DNA of 64,000 nucleotides, from NCBI RefSeq assembly GCF_036850765.1, contig NC_089495.1, positions 117,513,033 through 117,577,032 on the forward strand, given 5' to 3'. Below are positions 1-10,429 of this stretch, piece after piece. How positions within the stretch are numbered: position 1 is the first letter of the stretch; each line of letters starts with the position of its first letter. Both the position numbers and the translations under genes were made by a program. A model generated the notes under the pieces. The model did no database searches. It was not told the DNA's origin and saw nothing but the letters and a program-made list of their open reading frames with translations. The DNA comes from Saccopteryx bilineata. Lineage: Eukaryota; Chordata; Mammalia; Chiroptera; Emballonuridae.

Positions 1-184
1 AACAGTTAGAAGTCTTACTGAACAAAAAAGGAGTCCAGTTTTCAAATGATCTCTCTGAGAGACATACATGGAGTGTGAAATTTAAAGTGTGGTCAACAAG
101 CAGATGAAAAGGGTTTTGCATTTATACACTTTCAGAGGATTCACGCCACAAGTCCCTCTCAATCAGTGCAGTTCATTGTGAGCT
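1..184. other. Unassigned left flank
   Basis: No gene or repeat recognised. It ends at the target-site duplication of the hAT element that starts at 193. Confidence 0.5.
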
Positions 185-192
185 GTCTATAG

Positions 193-3031
193 CAGGGGTA
201 GTCAACCTTTTTATACCTACCGCCCACTTTTGTATCTCTGTCTGTAGTAAAATTTTCTAGCCGCCCACCGGTTCCACAGTAATGATAATTTATAAAGTAG
301 GGAAGTAACTTTACTTTATAAAATTTATAAAGCAAAGTTAAAGCATATAATAATAATTACTTACCAAGTACTTTATGTCAGATTTTCGCTGTTTGGCAGA
401 ATAAATATTTATAAAACAACTTACTATAGTTAAATCTATCTTTTTATTTATGCTTTGCATACATAGAAATTACATTAGTTAATTGAATTATTAGTGGGAT
501 CCCTGAGGCTGAGGCTGGGGAACTAAATATTGAATATCCGGTTCAATTTTTGTGAGGAACAAGTGAAGGTCTCCCCTTTCGGAAATATTCAGGCGGTTTC
601 TTTCTTTCGTCATAATATGATTAACAGCCCTAAATCCTGATTCCACAAGATACGAGGTAGGGAAAGGTATCAATAAACTGAATACCATTTTCCACATATT
701 TGGATATAAGACCAGCATTTTTTTATTTTGCCATAGGTTTTCATATCCATCACTGTTGAATTTATGTTTACTTTCTTCATCATATCTAATTTCTAACAGT
801 TCTTCTTGGCAAGTTGTATCAGCCTCTTCAATATTTGTGGTAAAAGGATTTTTCATCCAGTTATGTACCTTCAATTTCAAAATATCTTCAAATCGTTTTT
901 CCATGTCCAATTTAAGTTCGTTGAGGTAGCTACTGAATCTGTCAATAGCCTCTGGAGTTACATCATCTTTTATAGATGATAATTGAGGAAACTGATGAAA
1001 TTCTCTCTTCAATAGATTATGACGAAGTAGTTCAAGTTTGTCAATAAAAATAGCACAATACTTTGGCAAGAGTTTTATTAGCTCCTTGAAGCTGCAAATT
1101 GACATCGTTAAATCTCTTGAAAATATCTGCCAAGTAAAAGGCATCACTCTTTACTGTTTTTAACTGTTGACTCAGATTGGTCTCATTATTACTTTAAAAA
1201 AATTGTATGACACTGTCATATAATGCTACAAATCTAGCCAAAGATGTACCCTTTGACAGCCACCGAACTTCTGTGTGCAAAAGTAACTTAATTATTGTCC
1301 TGGCAAAGCTGCCGAAACATTCTATCATTCTTTGCATTGGATTTGATCTTGTTTACGGCTCGAATTATTATAGTTAATGATGAATGGAGACTTGTACTTA
1401 GATGTTTTCCTATAAGATATGTCTGTGCACCCCACAATGAATACATAAAACATTTGGCACTTCCTGCTTCAAATAAGCAACAAATCCACGATAGTGACCT
1501 ACCATTGATGGAGTTCCATCAGTAGCACATGCAACAATATTATTCAAAGGAATATTATTTTTTGTAAAGTATGTTCTCACAGTATTAAATATAGATAATC
1601 CTTTTGTATCTGTGATGAGATTTATTGCAAAGAGCATTTCTTCTCGTAATACATTGTTTTAATTAAAATAGTGTACATATGACATTATGCATTAAAGCAT
1701 CATTATCTGCAATGGTAGATTCATCCAATTGCATGGAAAATTAAGAGTTTTGGAGAATACTTATAAGTTTGTTTTCAACATTAACTGCCATTTCATCAAT
1801 TCATTGCTTTTACTGTGCTATAACTTAGGGGCAACTTTTTAAAATTTGAGGTATATACTGATGCATTACTGTTGAGATAAATTCTTTTATAGAAGGTATT
1901 ATCACATTTTCTCCAATATTATAGCTTTTACCACTTTTTGCAGTTATTTGTGAAATGAGATAAGTGGCAATTAATCCATCTTCATTCATTGTATGTTGTT
2001 TCTTCAATGATGCAACAATAGTTGAACAATTTTGAAATTTTTTATATATTTCCAGAAAATAATATGCAATGTGCTTGTCCTTGTCATTTGGATGCTTTGT
2101 AAAAGATGTTCTTACAATCGACTTGACTTCATTGCCTCATTGGATAATGTTTTATGGCACAATAAACACATTGAATGTTGTTTATTTGCCAGAGATTTTA
2201 TGAAATGCAACTTCAGATACTCTGGCAAATAGCTGCATGCATATTTTTTTTGACACATGGGCTCATGATATTTCACAATATTTTGTTTGAAGCTGTAAGC
2301 ACATGCTTGCTCTCAGAAATCTAAGTACGTACTGACTTTAGTTTCTATTACGTAACAATTTAGCTTCACTTACATAACGTGAACAAAATTTATGCATTTG
2401 AAGTCTGTTGCATGGTCGAGACATTACAAGTGTCGTAGTTCAGTGAAAGTTTGTCGAGATGAGCCTGAGTATCCATGGTTGTGCATTTTATAAAATTTTA
2501 TGTAGCATGTGTTGGCCTATGACATCACTTATTTGCGATTGGGGTGAAGTAGCGAGACATTGGCTAGTTTTGACAGTCCAAGGGGAGGTTCCCAGAATGT
2601 CACCCTATTACCCTAAAATCCGGGAATCAAGACAAAAATGAGTTAATTGGTGTCTCCATTGTCCAGCAGTTTCTGTCATAGAAAGAAGCATCGAATCATG
2701 GAGTTCTTTGTCTACAGGGTAATAAAACAAACTGCTAGTTTTGAGGCGACAATAGCGATCATAAACTGCCCACAGAATCGGGCAGCAGGTGTGGACCCGG
2801 GGTCAGGTACCTGGCCGCTCGCGGATGTGGGCCAGGTGGTTGCGAAAGAGGTCGGGTGCGGTCCCAATACAAATGCCCTGTAACAGAGTCTGACCGCTGT
2901 CCTGATCTTGACTGGTCAACAGTTAGTCGATTAGTATGTAATCACGGCGCCATTTGGTTGCTCCGCTACCGCCCACCATGAAAGCTGGAACGCCCACTAG
3001 TGGGCGGTAGGGACCAGGTTGACTACCACTG
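193..3031 (-). mobile_element. hAT DNA transposon, full-length structure (2.84 kb)
   Basis: Both ends are visible. The left end begins CAGGGGTAGTCAACCT and continues into a TACCGCCCACT block; the right end is the reverse complement (AGTGGGCGGTAG ... GTTGACTACCACTG). The ends are flanked by an 8-bp duplication, GTCTATAG at 185-192 and GTCTATAC at 3032-3039 (7 of 8 identical). Eight-base duplications and CAG-starting inverted ends are diagnostic of the hAT superfamily. A broken transposase lies inside on the minus strand. The right-hand subterminal part, upstream of the transposase, is GC- and CpG-rich and may have been its promoter. The element is sense-oriented relative to DCLK1. Its exact family name was not determined. 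Confidence 0.9.
491..2232 (-). pseudogene. hAT transposase remnant (BED zinc finger, RNase H-like core, hATC domain)
   Basis: The reading frame runs leftward and is broken by stops and frameshifts. In order: near 2171-2060 a BED-like zinc finger with CLLC followed by an HL..KH pair; 2007-1825 an open stretch with the sequence SLKKQHTMNEDGLIATYLIS; 1637-1410 part of the catalytic core with ACATDGTPSMVGHYRG and a following CIHCGVHRHIL; 1147-491 a 218-residue open stretch ending in the hATC dimerisation region (YLVESGFRAVNHIMTKERNR). This layout matches the hAT transposases from which the mammalian ZBED5/SCAND3/FAM200 proteins derive. Because the element keeps its inverted ends and target duplication, it is a decayed autonomous copy and not a domesticated host gene. 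The plus-strand frames here are shadows. No intact start-to-stop frame remains. Confidence 0.85.
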
Positions 3032-3039
3032 GTCTATAC

Positions 3040-3257
3040 AGTCAGGAAAGCATTTCTATGACCCTTGTACAGAAATCAAACTTCTGAGTTGGGGTGTCAG
3101 ATGAGAGGGTCAGCCCTTGAGGTGGAAGTGCGTCATTTTGTCTTTGTCTGCAAAGATCCAGTCTCTGATGAATTCACGTTTTTTGTTACTCTGCCTGTTT
3201 TTTCCTTATTACCAGTGGCTGGCATTGTTATTGTTATGGAACTAGCATGGATATTTC
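3040..3257. other. Spacer between two hAT elements
   Basis: About 218 bp of sequence with no recognised repeat or gene. Confidence 0.5.
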
Positions 3258-3265
3258 CTCTAGCC

Positions 3266-3582
3266 CAGTGGTCCCCAACAGTTTTTGGGCCACGGACCGG
3301 TTTAATGTCAGAAAATATTTTCACGGACCGGCCTTTAGGGTGGATAAATGCACAAAATAAAATTCTGTGACTAGCGTAAAAACTTACGAGACAAGCGTCA
3401 AGAGTGAGTCTTAGACAGATGTAACAGAGGGAATCTGGTCATTTTTTAAAAATAAAACATCGTTCAGACTTAAATATAAATAAAATGGAAATAATGTAAG
3501 TTATTTATTCTTTCTCTGCGGACTGGTACCAAATGGCCCATGGACCGGTATCGGTCCACAGCACGGGGGTTGGGGACCACTG
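3266..3582. mobile_element. Short non-autonomous hAT element, 317 bp
   Basis: Begins CAGTGGTCCCCAACAG and ends GTTGGGGACCACTG. Both halves carry the GGACCGG subterminal motif. A perfect 8-bp duplication, CTCTAGCC, sits at 3258-3265 and 3583-3590. There is no coding capacity, so it must have been moved in trans by another hAT transposase. Its termini differ from those of the neighbouring 2.8-kb element, so it is a separate family. Confidence 0.93.
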
Positions 3583-3590
3583 CTCTAGCC

Positions 3591-4290
3591 CTTGACAGGG
3601 CTCATGTTGTATGATAAAAATGTGTCTGGTCTTCTTCCCGGGTTCTTGGGAGTGAGCTGCTAAACCCTTATAATATCCCAAGTAGGAGGAATATCCATGT
3701 CATTCAGGGAAGTCTCCTTGAATCACATCTGAGTTTATGCTAATGAGATGACTCAAGATGGGAGTGGTCATGCCAACAAGACCAATCATGTGATGTGAGG
3801 CTTTAAGGCTGATCTCTTAGCAGGAGGGGAGCTACAGACTCAGTTCAATCATGTGGCCAATAATTCAATCAACAAGGCCTATGTAATGAAATTTCAATTA
3901 AAACTGTATATTGAGTTCAGTGGGACTTTCTGGTTGATGAACACATCAGTGTGCTGGGAGTGTGATGTGTCCTGATTTTACAGAGAGAGTACAGAGGCTC
4001 CACCCCTGGGCTCAGACCTCCCTTACGTGCGTCTTCATTGGGCAGGTCCGGATTTGTTTACTTTATAATAAAATTGTAATTCTTAAGTACTGCACTTTCC
4101 TGAGTTCTATAAGTTGTTCAATCAAACTACTAAACCCAAGAGGAGGTGGGAACCCCTGAATTTGTAGCCAGTTGGTGAGAAGTGTGAGTGGCCTAAGGAC
4201 CCTGGTATCTGCAGTTAGGGTGGTCTTGCTGGGGACTGTGCCCTTAACCTGCGAGTCCGTGCTGATGCCAGGTCAGGACCAGAGAGGAGC
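3591..4290 (+). repeat. Probable old LTR-like repeat, family unassigned
   Basis: The stretch near 4080-4260 (AAATTGTAATTCTTAAG, then TGGGAACCCCTGAATTTGTAGCCAG, then GTGCCCTTAACCTGCG, each shortened here) has the flavour of an old mammalian endogenous-retrovirus LTR. I cannot name the family or set exact ends. No coding sequence is supported. Confidence 0.35.
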
Positions 4291-4369
4291 GCACGCCTGC
4301 GTCCACCTGCTCCTGTAGGTCCTGCCTGCAGGTGCTCAGGCCCATGCTGACCTCAGGCTCTCAGGACGA

Positions 4370-4745
4370 ACTGCTCCCTTAGCCTGGAACACCCTTCATC
4401 TGCGATCTTCATGGCTGGCTCCATCACCTCCTTTGAGTCTCTGCTCAAACGTCATTTAACTGCAGTCTTCTCTTGCAACATTATGTCCAAGTGCTCCCCG
4501 CACCTCCTCCCACACGGCCTGCACCACCCCTTCCTATCTTCCCTACTTCATTCTTCTTCAGAACACCTGTCTTCTGATGCACTGTATAATTTGCTTATGA
4601 TTTTGCTTATTAAAAATTCTCCACCCCTAGAATAAAAGCTGCACAGGGGCAAGAATTTTTCTCTCCTTCTTTCACTGTTCACTGTTACATGCCTAGTGCT
4701 CAGCGTAGTGCCTGGCACATGGTAGAAATTCACTCAGTGTTAGTC
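4370..4745 (+). repeat. L2 LINE 3' region
   Basis: Old LINE-2 pattern: CTTAGCCTGGAACACCCTTC, a middle section about sending sequence into CTGCTCAAACGTCATTTAAC, AGAATAAAAGCTGCACAGGG, and the tail GTGCCTGGCACATGGTAGAA. This is the usual order in mammalian L2 copies. The open frames inside are incidental. Confidence 0.75.
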
Positions 4746-5302
4746 ACATTGAGTGCATGCACACACACACATATATTATAAGATCAGGGTCCTGTAATAT
4801 AATAAATATAACTCACGGTAATTTCCTATAAACCCTCTTACTTAGTATATTAAGTTATTCTAATGTTCATAGTTGGAAAACCTATTGTATATGGTAACAT
4901 CTCAGACCTCACTTGAGGAAGGAGAAAGAACAGTACTACTTTCTCCGTAGGTGTTTAACACTGATCATCGTGTAAACTAATCTTCTGACCTCTAATGGCA
5001 TTGTCAACACCCTGCCATTGCCGCCCAGGAAACAAAAAGGCACTACAACATCAATTTAATCAAGTAGACAATAAGGTTGAGGGACAAAGTGATAAAGGAA
5101 GAGATTTTGTTTTCTACAGAGCTAATCAGCTCAAAAGCTTTACAGCCTCAGATCTCAATGGCTGGCAGGGAGTTCTGTGATGCGATCAGTGAGCTGTCTC
5201 AGCTGACATACTGGTACTGAACCAAAGGCAATCCCTGAGTCATCTGGCCCTGGTGTGCCTTAATAACTAATGGAAATGTAGAGGCTGATTGTGTCTTTGA
5301 TC
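4746..5302. other. Unassigned sequence
   Basis: Contains a short (CA)n at 4761-4772. It also carries the 24-bp string at 5011-5034 that recurs with one mismatch at 6481-6504. No gene seen. Confidence 0.5.
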
Positions 5303-5315
5303 AAAATGTTGCCAG

Positions 5316-5682
5316 GCCCTGGCTGGTAGGCTTAGTGACAGAATATCAGCCTGGCTGTGTATGTCCAGAGTTTGATTCCTGGCCAGGGACACAAGAGAGG
5401 CACCCACCTGCTTTTCTACCCCTCTCCCTCTTGCTTCTCTCTTTCTCTCTTTCTTCCCCTCCTGCAGCCATGACTTAATTGGAGCAAGTTGGCCCTGGGT
5501 GCTGAGGATGGCTCCATGGCCTCCGCCTCAGGCACTAAGAAGAGCTGGGTTGCTGAGCAATGGAGCAATGCCCCAGATGGGAGAGCATTGCCCCCTAGTG
5601 GGCTTGCTGGGTGGATCCCGGTTGGGGCGTCCATGGGAATCTGTGTCTCTGCCTCCCTTCCTCTCACTGAATAAAAAAAGAA
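5316..5682 (+). repeat. Bat tRNA-derived SINE (VES class, long form)
   Basis: Degenerate tRNA-like head followed by the pyrimidine-rich and CCCCAGATGGG-type body, ending in an A-rich tail. It is flanked by a 13-bp duplication, AAAATGTTGCCAG, at 5303-5315 and 5683-5695. Confidence 0.9.
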
Positions 5683-5695
5683 AAAATGTTGCCAG

Positions 5696-7135
5696 CTTCC
5701 CCTGACCTTCTGACAATGGCTTTACTCAGTCCCTTCCCCTGTGCTTCTGCGTGTGGACCCGTCCAGTTCCACTGCTGGTACCACTTGACAACGTGCTGCT
5801 TTTCTTTGACTTTGTTCTGATTATTCGATTAAGAGTCATATGAATTTAGAGAAACTCTCTTCAGATCTGTTTTAGGTCACCAAGCAAAAGTGGGTTCCTG
5901 ATTTCAGTGATCCAGTCTACTGAAACATGAAGGTAAGTCACTTATACAATCTTTTTTTTCACTGAAAGCTTTATCCATTTGTTTATATTCCAGCCATGTA
6001 GAGAGAAAATCCAGCTTGAATCAGCAAAGAGTCATATAACATCAGAACCTTATTAGATTTCAGTTATTCAGAACACTTACCACACAAATCTGTGAAGACA
6101 ACCTAAATCCACACATACATCAAATCATCACCCCATTTCGAAAGTAGGTTTTAGAGTGATCCTCGTAGCAAGTGTTGTTCCACAGTAATTTTCACTTTGT
6201 TTGCTGTCTAGTAATAGACCTTTAATTTTTTAGAACCTCCTTCATTTAAACCTTAACAATGCTTGGTGCATACATGCCCCTACCTAACACACGCATGGTG
6301 TGTGGGGGGGGGGCGAAACTGGCAGATTCCAAACAGAGATGCCACCGCAGCACGCCTGTGCTGTGGGTCCACAGGAAGACGGAAGTCTGCCTGGACCTGC
6401 CGTACTCAGGTGGGGCTGTTCCCCAGCTTTGGAAGGAGAATGACCCAGCCAACAGTAGACGACCTCGGGCCCCAGGCTCCCCTGCCATTGCCGCCCAAGA
6501 AACACATGACAGTTATTGTAGCTCTGTGTTTCTTTTTCCTTTCATCTGAGAGGTTTCAGGCAGCTGTGCTGCTGGTCTTTGGCCAGACAGGTCCCTAGTA
6601 GCATGAGTTAGTTGGGAAGACAAGGTGCCTGGAATCAGAGCGACTTTATCTCAGCTCCGTCCTCTGCCATTGTTTATCCATAGGCAGAACTCGGATGCGT
6701 AAGGTTCTTACAAGACCAGAATTGATGACTGAAATAAGTAAGATGCCATCTGGCATGAATACAATTGAAGCACTGGATGGAGGTCCAAATGTGCAGCTAA
6801 AGAAATAGAGCCTGGCTGGACATTGTGTCAGAAGGCCCAGAGTGTCCAGCTGGCCACTAGCTAACCATGAGCCTGCACGGTTTGATGACTGCTTAAAGAG
6901 TCCACAGCAACTCTCAGGCTGAACTGGAACCACGTTGATGCCTCTACTAAATAAGTATATATTCTCTACACTATTTAATACCCCCAAGGAGAACAGCATT
7001 CAGAGCTGAGTTTATTTAGGAAGGGCAGTGCTGACCACAAAGTATCTACAGAAATGTAAGCCGGGTAGTAGAGCAGTCCGAAGTGGAACCGTTACAGTGA
7101 CTTTGCCAAAGAAACCTGGGACAGCTTCTGGGAAG
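5696..7135. other. Unassigned intronic-type sequence
   Basis: About 1.4 kb with no recognised gene. It contains a poly-G run (6304-6313) and the second copy of a 24-bp string shared with 5011-5034. Short open frames on both strands overlap and show no domain. Confidence 0.5.
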
Positions 7136-7141
7136 ACCCAG

Positions 7142-7549
7142 TGTTGTGGACCGTAAATGGCAAAAAGCCTTTGTAGATTCGAGGCTTAGCAAAAGGCTGA
7201 ATTCTCTCCCCTTCACCTCCATATTGGCTATGAAGCTCAGTATTTGCACCCACTTCACTTGCATCCTTAACTTGCTAGAAGCAATTAACATGCCCTTCCT
7301 CTTACTCTTGTTTGTTCAGATGTTGGTTGATTTCACTTATGCATGGTGGGGGGATTCCTGTTTTTGCCTTGGGAGAGTTCCTGCTTTAGCCTCAGATGTG
7401 TAACTTTGTAACAAGGACTTTCTTGATTTGCATATGGCTATATAATAAAGCAAAGTGGGGCTATGGGGCACTCGGATATTGCCATCAGCATTTGAAGTGT
7501 CCTCCTGGTCCCATTTTTTCTTGATGAGTATGTTTCCTGGTCCGTGGCA
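7142..7549 (+). repeat. 5' LTR
   Basis: Starts TGTTGTGGACCG and ends TCCGTGGCA, the usual TG...CA boundary. It carries TATATAATAAAG (about 7439-7450), which contains both a TATA-like string and the AATAAA polyadenylation signal at 7444-7449. By eye it differs from the 3' LTR at about 16 substitutions in roughly 405 aligned bases. It also lacks about 30 bp near its end (after GTATGTTTCC) that the 3' LTR has. Confidence 0.9.
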
Positions 7550-7551
7550 AG

Positions 7552-7569
7552 TGGCACCCAAACAGGGAC
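7552..7569 (+). promoter_or_regulatory. Primer-binding site, lysine tRNA type
   Basis: TGGCACCCAAACAGGGAC matches the complement of the tRNA-Lys3 3' end at 16 of 18 positions. Both differences are CpG-to-CpA changes, as expected from methylation decay. It lies two bases after the LTR end. A possible splice donor, AAGGTAGGT, lies at 7600-7608 in the leader. Confidence 0.85.
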
Positions 7570-7686
7570 TTGAGTACAAGTACGAGGAAACTAAAACTGA
7601 AGGTAGGTGACAGAACTCCCCAAAGTGAAGTGCGCACAGTGAGTAAAGAAAGTTTCTGGGGAAAGTATAAGCGGGAGTAAAAGATT

Positions 7687-8351
7687 ATGGGTAAAAAATA
7701 AGGGACCTTTTTGTAGAAATGTTTCCGTATGAAGACAAATCATTTTCTGAAGAGTATCAGGGTGAGCTGGAAACAGAGGGATGTGAATACGAGAATAACT
7801 TGGAGTCTGAGGATGACTCGAGGGATAAAAAATCCATGGCTATGGCTGTGTTAGCTGCAGGGCCTCCACTGCCCTCGGCTCCTTCCTACGTTCAACCTGC
7901 AGCTCTCCCGTTCCCTTATCGGGATGATTGCGGAGTCTATAACTCAAAATTTAGGAAATGCCCTCTCCAACAATCTATAGACCAGGCTCGAAATATAGGG
8001 GAAACAATAAATGGCTTTACCTGTTTTCCTGTTGTAGAAAGACAGGATGATATAGGGAGACTAGTGCGAGAACGTGAACCTGTACCTTTTAGAACTCTGA
8101 AAGAGCTTAAACTTGCTTGTGTTCAGTATGGGCCTACTGTCCCTTTTTCACTTGGTTTATCAGATACTATTAGTGCAAAGGTTCTTCCCCCAAATGACTG
8201 GAAGGTGACTGCTCATGCTTGTCTCTCCAGGGGTGGTTATTTGCTGTGGAAGTTGGACTTTCATGAAGGGGCTGTCAAGGTAGGAGAAAAATCTCAGCAT
8301 AGTCAACCTGAGCCGCCGGTTACAGCAACTATAGAATTTGAGGATGGATAG
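7687..8351 (+). pseudogene. gag: gag remnant: proline-rich region and capsid N-terminal domain (betaretrovirus-like)
   Basis: A likely original start at 7687 (codons for Met-Gly, a myristoylation context) meets a stop after four codons. A second frame open from 7719 to 8351 (210 residues) begins acidic, then has a proline-rich stretch (PPLPSAPSYVQP), then capsid-like sequence: CFPVVERQDDIGR and, later, LKELKLACVQYGPTVPFSLG and LLWKLDF. These are recognisable as the N-terminal part of a betaretrovirus capsid. The matrix domain is largely missing. Capsid homology fades after about 8265, where unrelated sequence begins. Confidence 0.8.
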
Positions 8352-9010
8352 GAGACTCGGGTATTAGGAAAATTACAGCTTTTCCTGTTATGGTCTGATT
8401 TTCTTTAATGTTTTAACTACAATCTTCTGAACTATTATTTTGTTTCTTTCCTATTCTTTGCCTGGAAATTGAGGTAGGGGATCGGTGTGGGATCTGACTA
8501 TAGAAAATATCCCAGCAGCTGCAGGAGTAAATTTTCTCGAGGAGATTTTGTTTAGTCACATCCTTCAGTCCCTCTGTCTGAAAATGCCCTTATTAGTATC
8601 AGGCAGGCATCTTTCTAATCTGGTTGTGCTCTGAAATCCCGGGTTTCTCTCTGGTTTGTCTGGTTCGTCTAATTCTTGTTTCTGTTTAGTCTTTGTTTAA
8701 TGTTGTCTAAAATGTGTCTGTTTTTAAGGCCTGAATTAATTTTGCTTTGTTTTGCATGCAAAAATTGGAAATGCTGGCTCTAATATTTAGAAAAAATAAA
8801 ATGTTTTTTGAACTTGTAAGGAGTGCTCATTTAAATTTAAATAGAATAGAATGTAGACCCTTAAGATTTACTACAATGTTAGTGCATTGTGAGGTGTGTT
8901 CAGAGTTAGGAGCCAAATAGCAACTTAAGTATTAGGATTGATCAAAGTTATATGTTATACTTGTGTTTTTTGTGTATAAATTGCCTTGTTTATGTGTAAG
9001 GTTATACTCA
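8265..9010 (+). other. Foreign or unassigned segment interrupting gag
   Basis: About 745 bp lie between the N-terminal and C-terminal halves of capsid. No gag reading is visible. The sequence is AT-rich, with a pyrimidine- and TTGT/GTCT-rich patch at 8630-8720 that resembles a retroviral leader in composition. I cannot say whether it is an insertion from another ERV, a duplicated leader or other DNA. No flanking duplication was identified. Confidence 0.45.
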
Positions 9011-9740
9011 GGCAAAACAAAGGGATTGAACAAAATTAAGCAGGGCCCTAATAAGTAATTTCAAGAATTTGTCTCATGGCTAAATCAAGCAGTCGAAAGA
9101 ATAGTAGAGGATAAAAATCTGGGAAAGATTTTAATAAAACAATAGCCTATGAAAATGCTAATTCTGCTTGTCAGGCTGCACTTTGGTCTCACCACAAGAA
9201 GGGAGAGTTAGAGGACTAGAGTTAGAGGACTATATCAGAATATGCACCAATGTTGGGCCTTCATATATGCAAGGTCTTACTTTTGCCACAGACATTAAGG
9301 CAGGATTTCCAGGATGATACTTTGATAAAGGGCAGAACAAGCAAAATAAGGGAGGTCAGGGAAGTACTTCTGCCCGTGGATACTGTTTCTAATGCAGGGG
9401 GTGGGGGGTGGTTTGGGGCATTTTGCTAGAAACTGCCCTGCTTCTCCCAGATATTGGTTTCAGCCTCTCCCTCAAGGACAGCCAGCCCTTAAGGCTCTGG
9501 ACCTCTGCTCACTTTGTAGAAAAGGGAAACATTGGAAGAATAAGTGTAGGACTAAATGTACTACCGGAGGGCAGGGAAACAGACAATGGGGCCCTCCCCG
9601 GCCCCATCAAACAACAGGGGTGATGTCAGTGTTTCCTGAGCAAACTCTGATTCTAGCAGGCCAAACATTGCCCATCTATCCCGGGCAACAACAGGCAGTG
9701 CAGGACTGGACCTCAGTCCCACCTCCCAACTCGTATTAAC
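9011..9740 (+). pseudogene. gag: gag remnant: capsid C-terminal domain and nucleocapsid
   Basis: From 9011 the capsid C-terminal domain resumes in broken frames (FQEFVSWLNQAVERIVEDK; then, after a frameshift near 9140, AYENANSACQAA). Nucleocapsid follows from about 9392. The first zinc knuckle is degraded to GHFARNC. The second is intact in pattern, CSLCRKGKHWKNKC at 9506-9547 (C-X2-C-X4-H-X4-C). A glutamine/proline-rich tail ends at 9737. In betaretroviruses this region packages RNA. Several stops separate the pieces. Confidence 0.82.
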
Positions 9741-9747
9741 TCCAGAG

Positions 9748-10345
9748 ATGGGACCTCAAGCCATACTCACTAGAATTTTGGGGCCACTTCCCAGTAACAC
9801 AGTAGGACTCTTGTTAGGCAGAAGTAATTTAAGTATGAGAGAATTTTCTGTTTTTCCTGGAATAATAGACGCAGATTATACAGAGGAAATTAATGGCTCA
9901 CACTCTGAGGAATATAGTCACTATCTCCCCTGACATGAAAATTGCTCAATTAATCCTTTTACCTTTTTTAAGACAAGGCCAAACCCTGCAAAAGGGACCC
10001 TGAGAGAATCAAAGATTTGGCTCCACTGATGATGCCTACTGGATTCAAAAAATAGGTCAGGAATGCTCTGAAATGGAACTAACAATACAAGGGTGTAAAT
10101 TTAAAGGGCTTTTAGATACTGGAGCTGATGTATCTGTTATTGCTAAGCTACATTGGCCTCCTTCTTGGCCCACTCATGCAGCAGCCACAGAATTACTAGG
10201 TATAAGGCAGAGTAAATCCTCTCAACAAAGCTCTAGTTTTTTACAATGGGAAGATAAAGAAGATCATTCTGGATTTTTTTTCAGCCTTATGTGCTCCCTG
10301 GATTGCCAGTTAATTTGTGGGATAGAGATGTTTTGAAAAATATGA
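9748..10345 (+). pseudogene. pro: pro remnant: dUTPase and aspartic protease
   Basis: 9748-9933 reads as part of a dUTPase ([15 protein letters not shown] and [13 protein letters not shown]). Protease follows: the frame at 10073-10336 has LLDTGADVSVIA with the catalytic DTGA at 10115-10126, and a C-terminal LPVNLWDRDVL-like stretch in another frame near 10300-10335. A dUTPase placed between nucleocapsid and protease is the betaretrovirus arrangement. Stops and frameshifts separate the parts. Confidence 0.85.
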
Positions 10346-10429
10346 GAGCATTGCTTGTCAGTCCTAATAGTTTAGTCAGTACTCAAATGCTTGATCAGGA
10401 ATTTTTTTGCCCACTAAGGGTCTAGGGAA

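Noticed and set aside
2032..2232. Plus-strand open frame of 66 residues
   Set aside because: It is the opposite-strand shadow of the transposase zinc-finger region.
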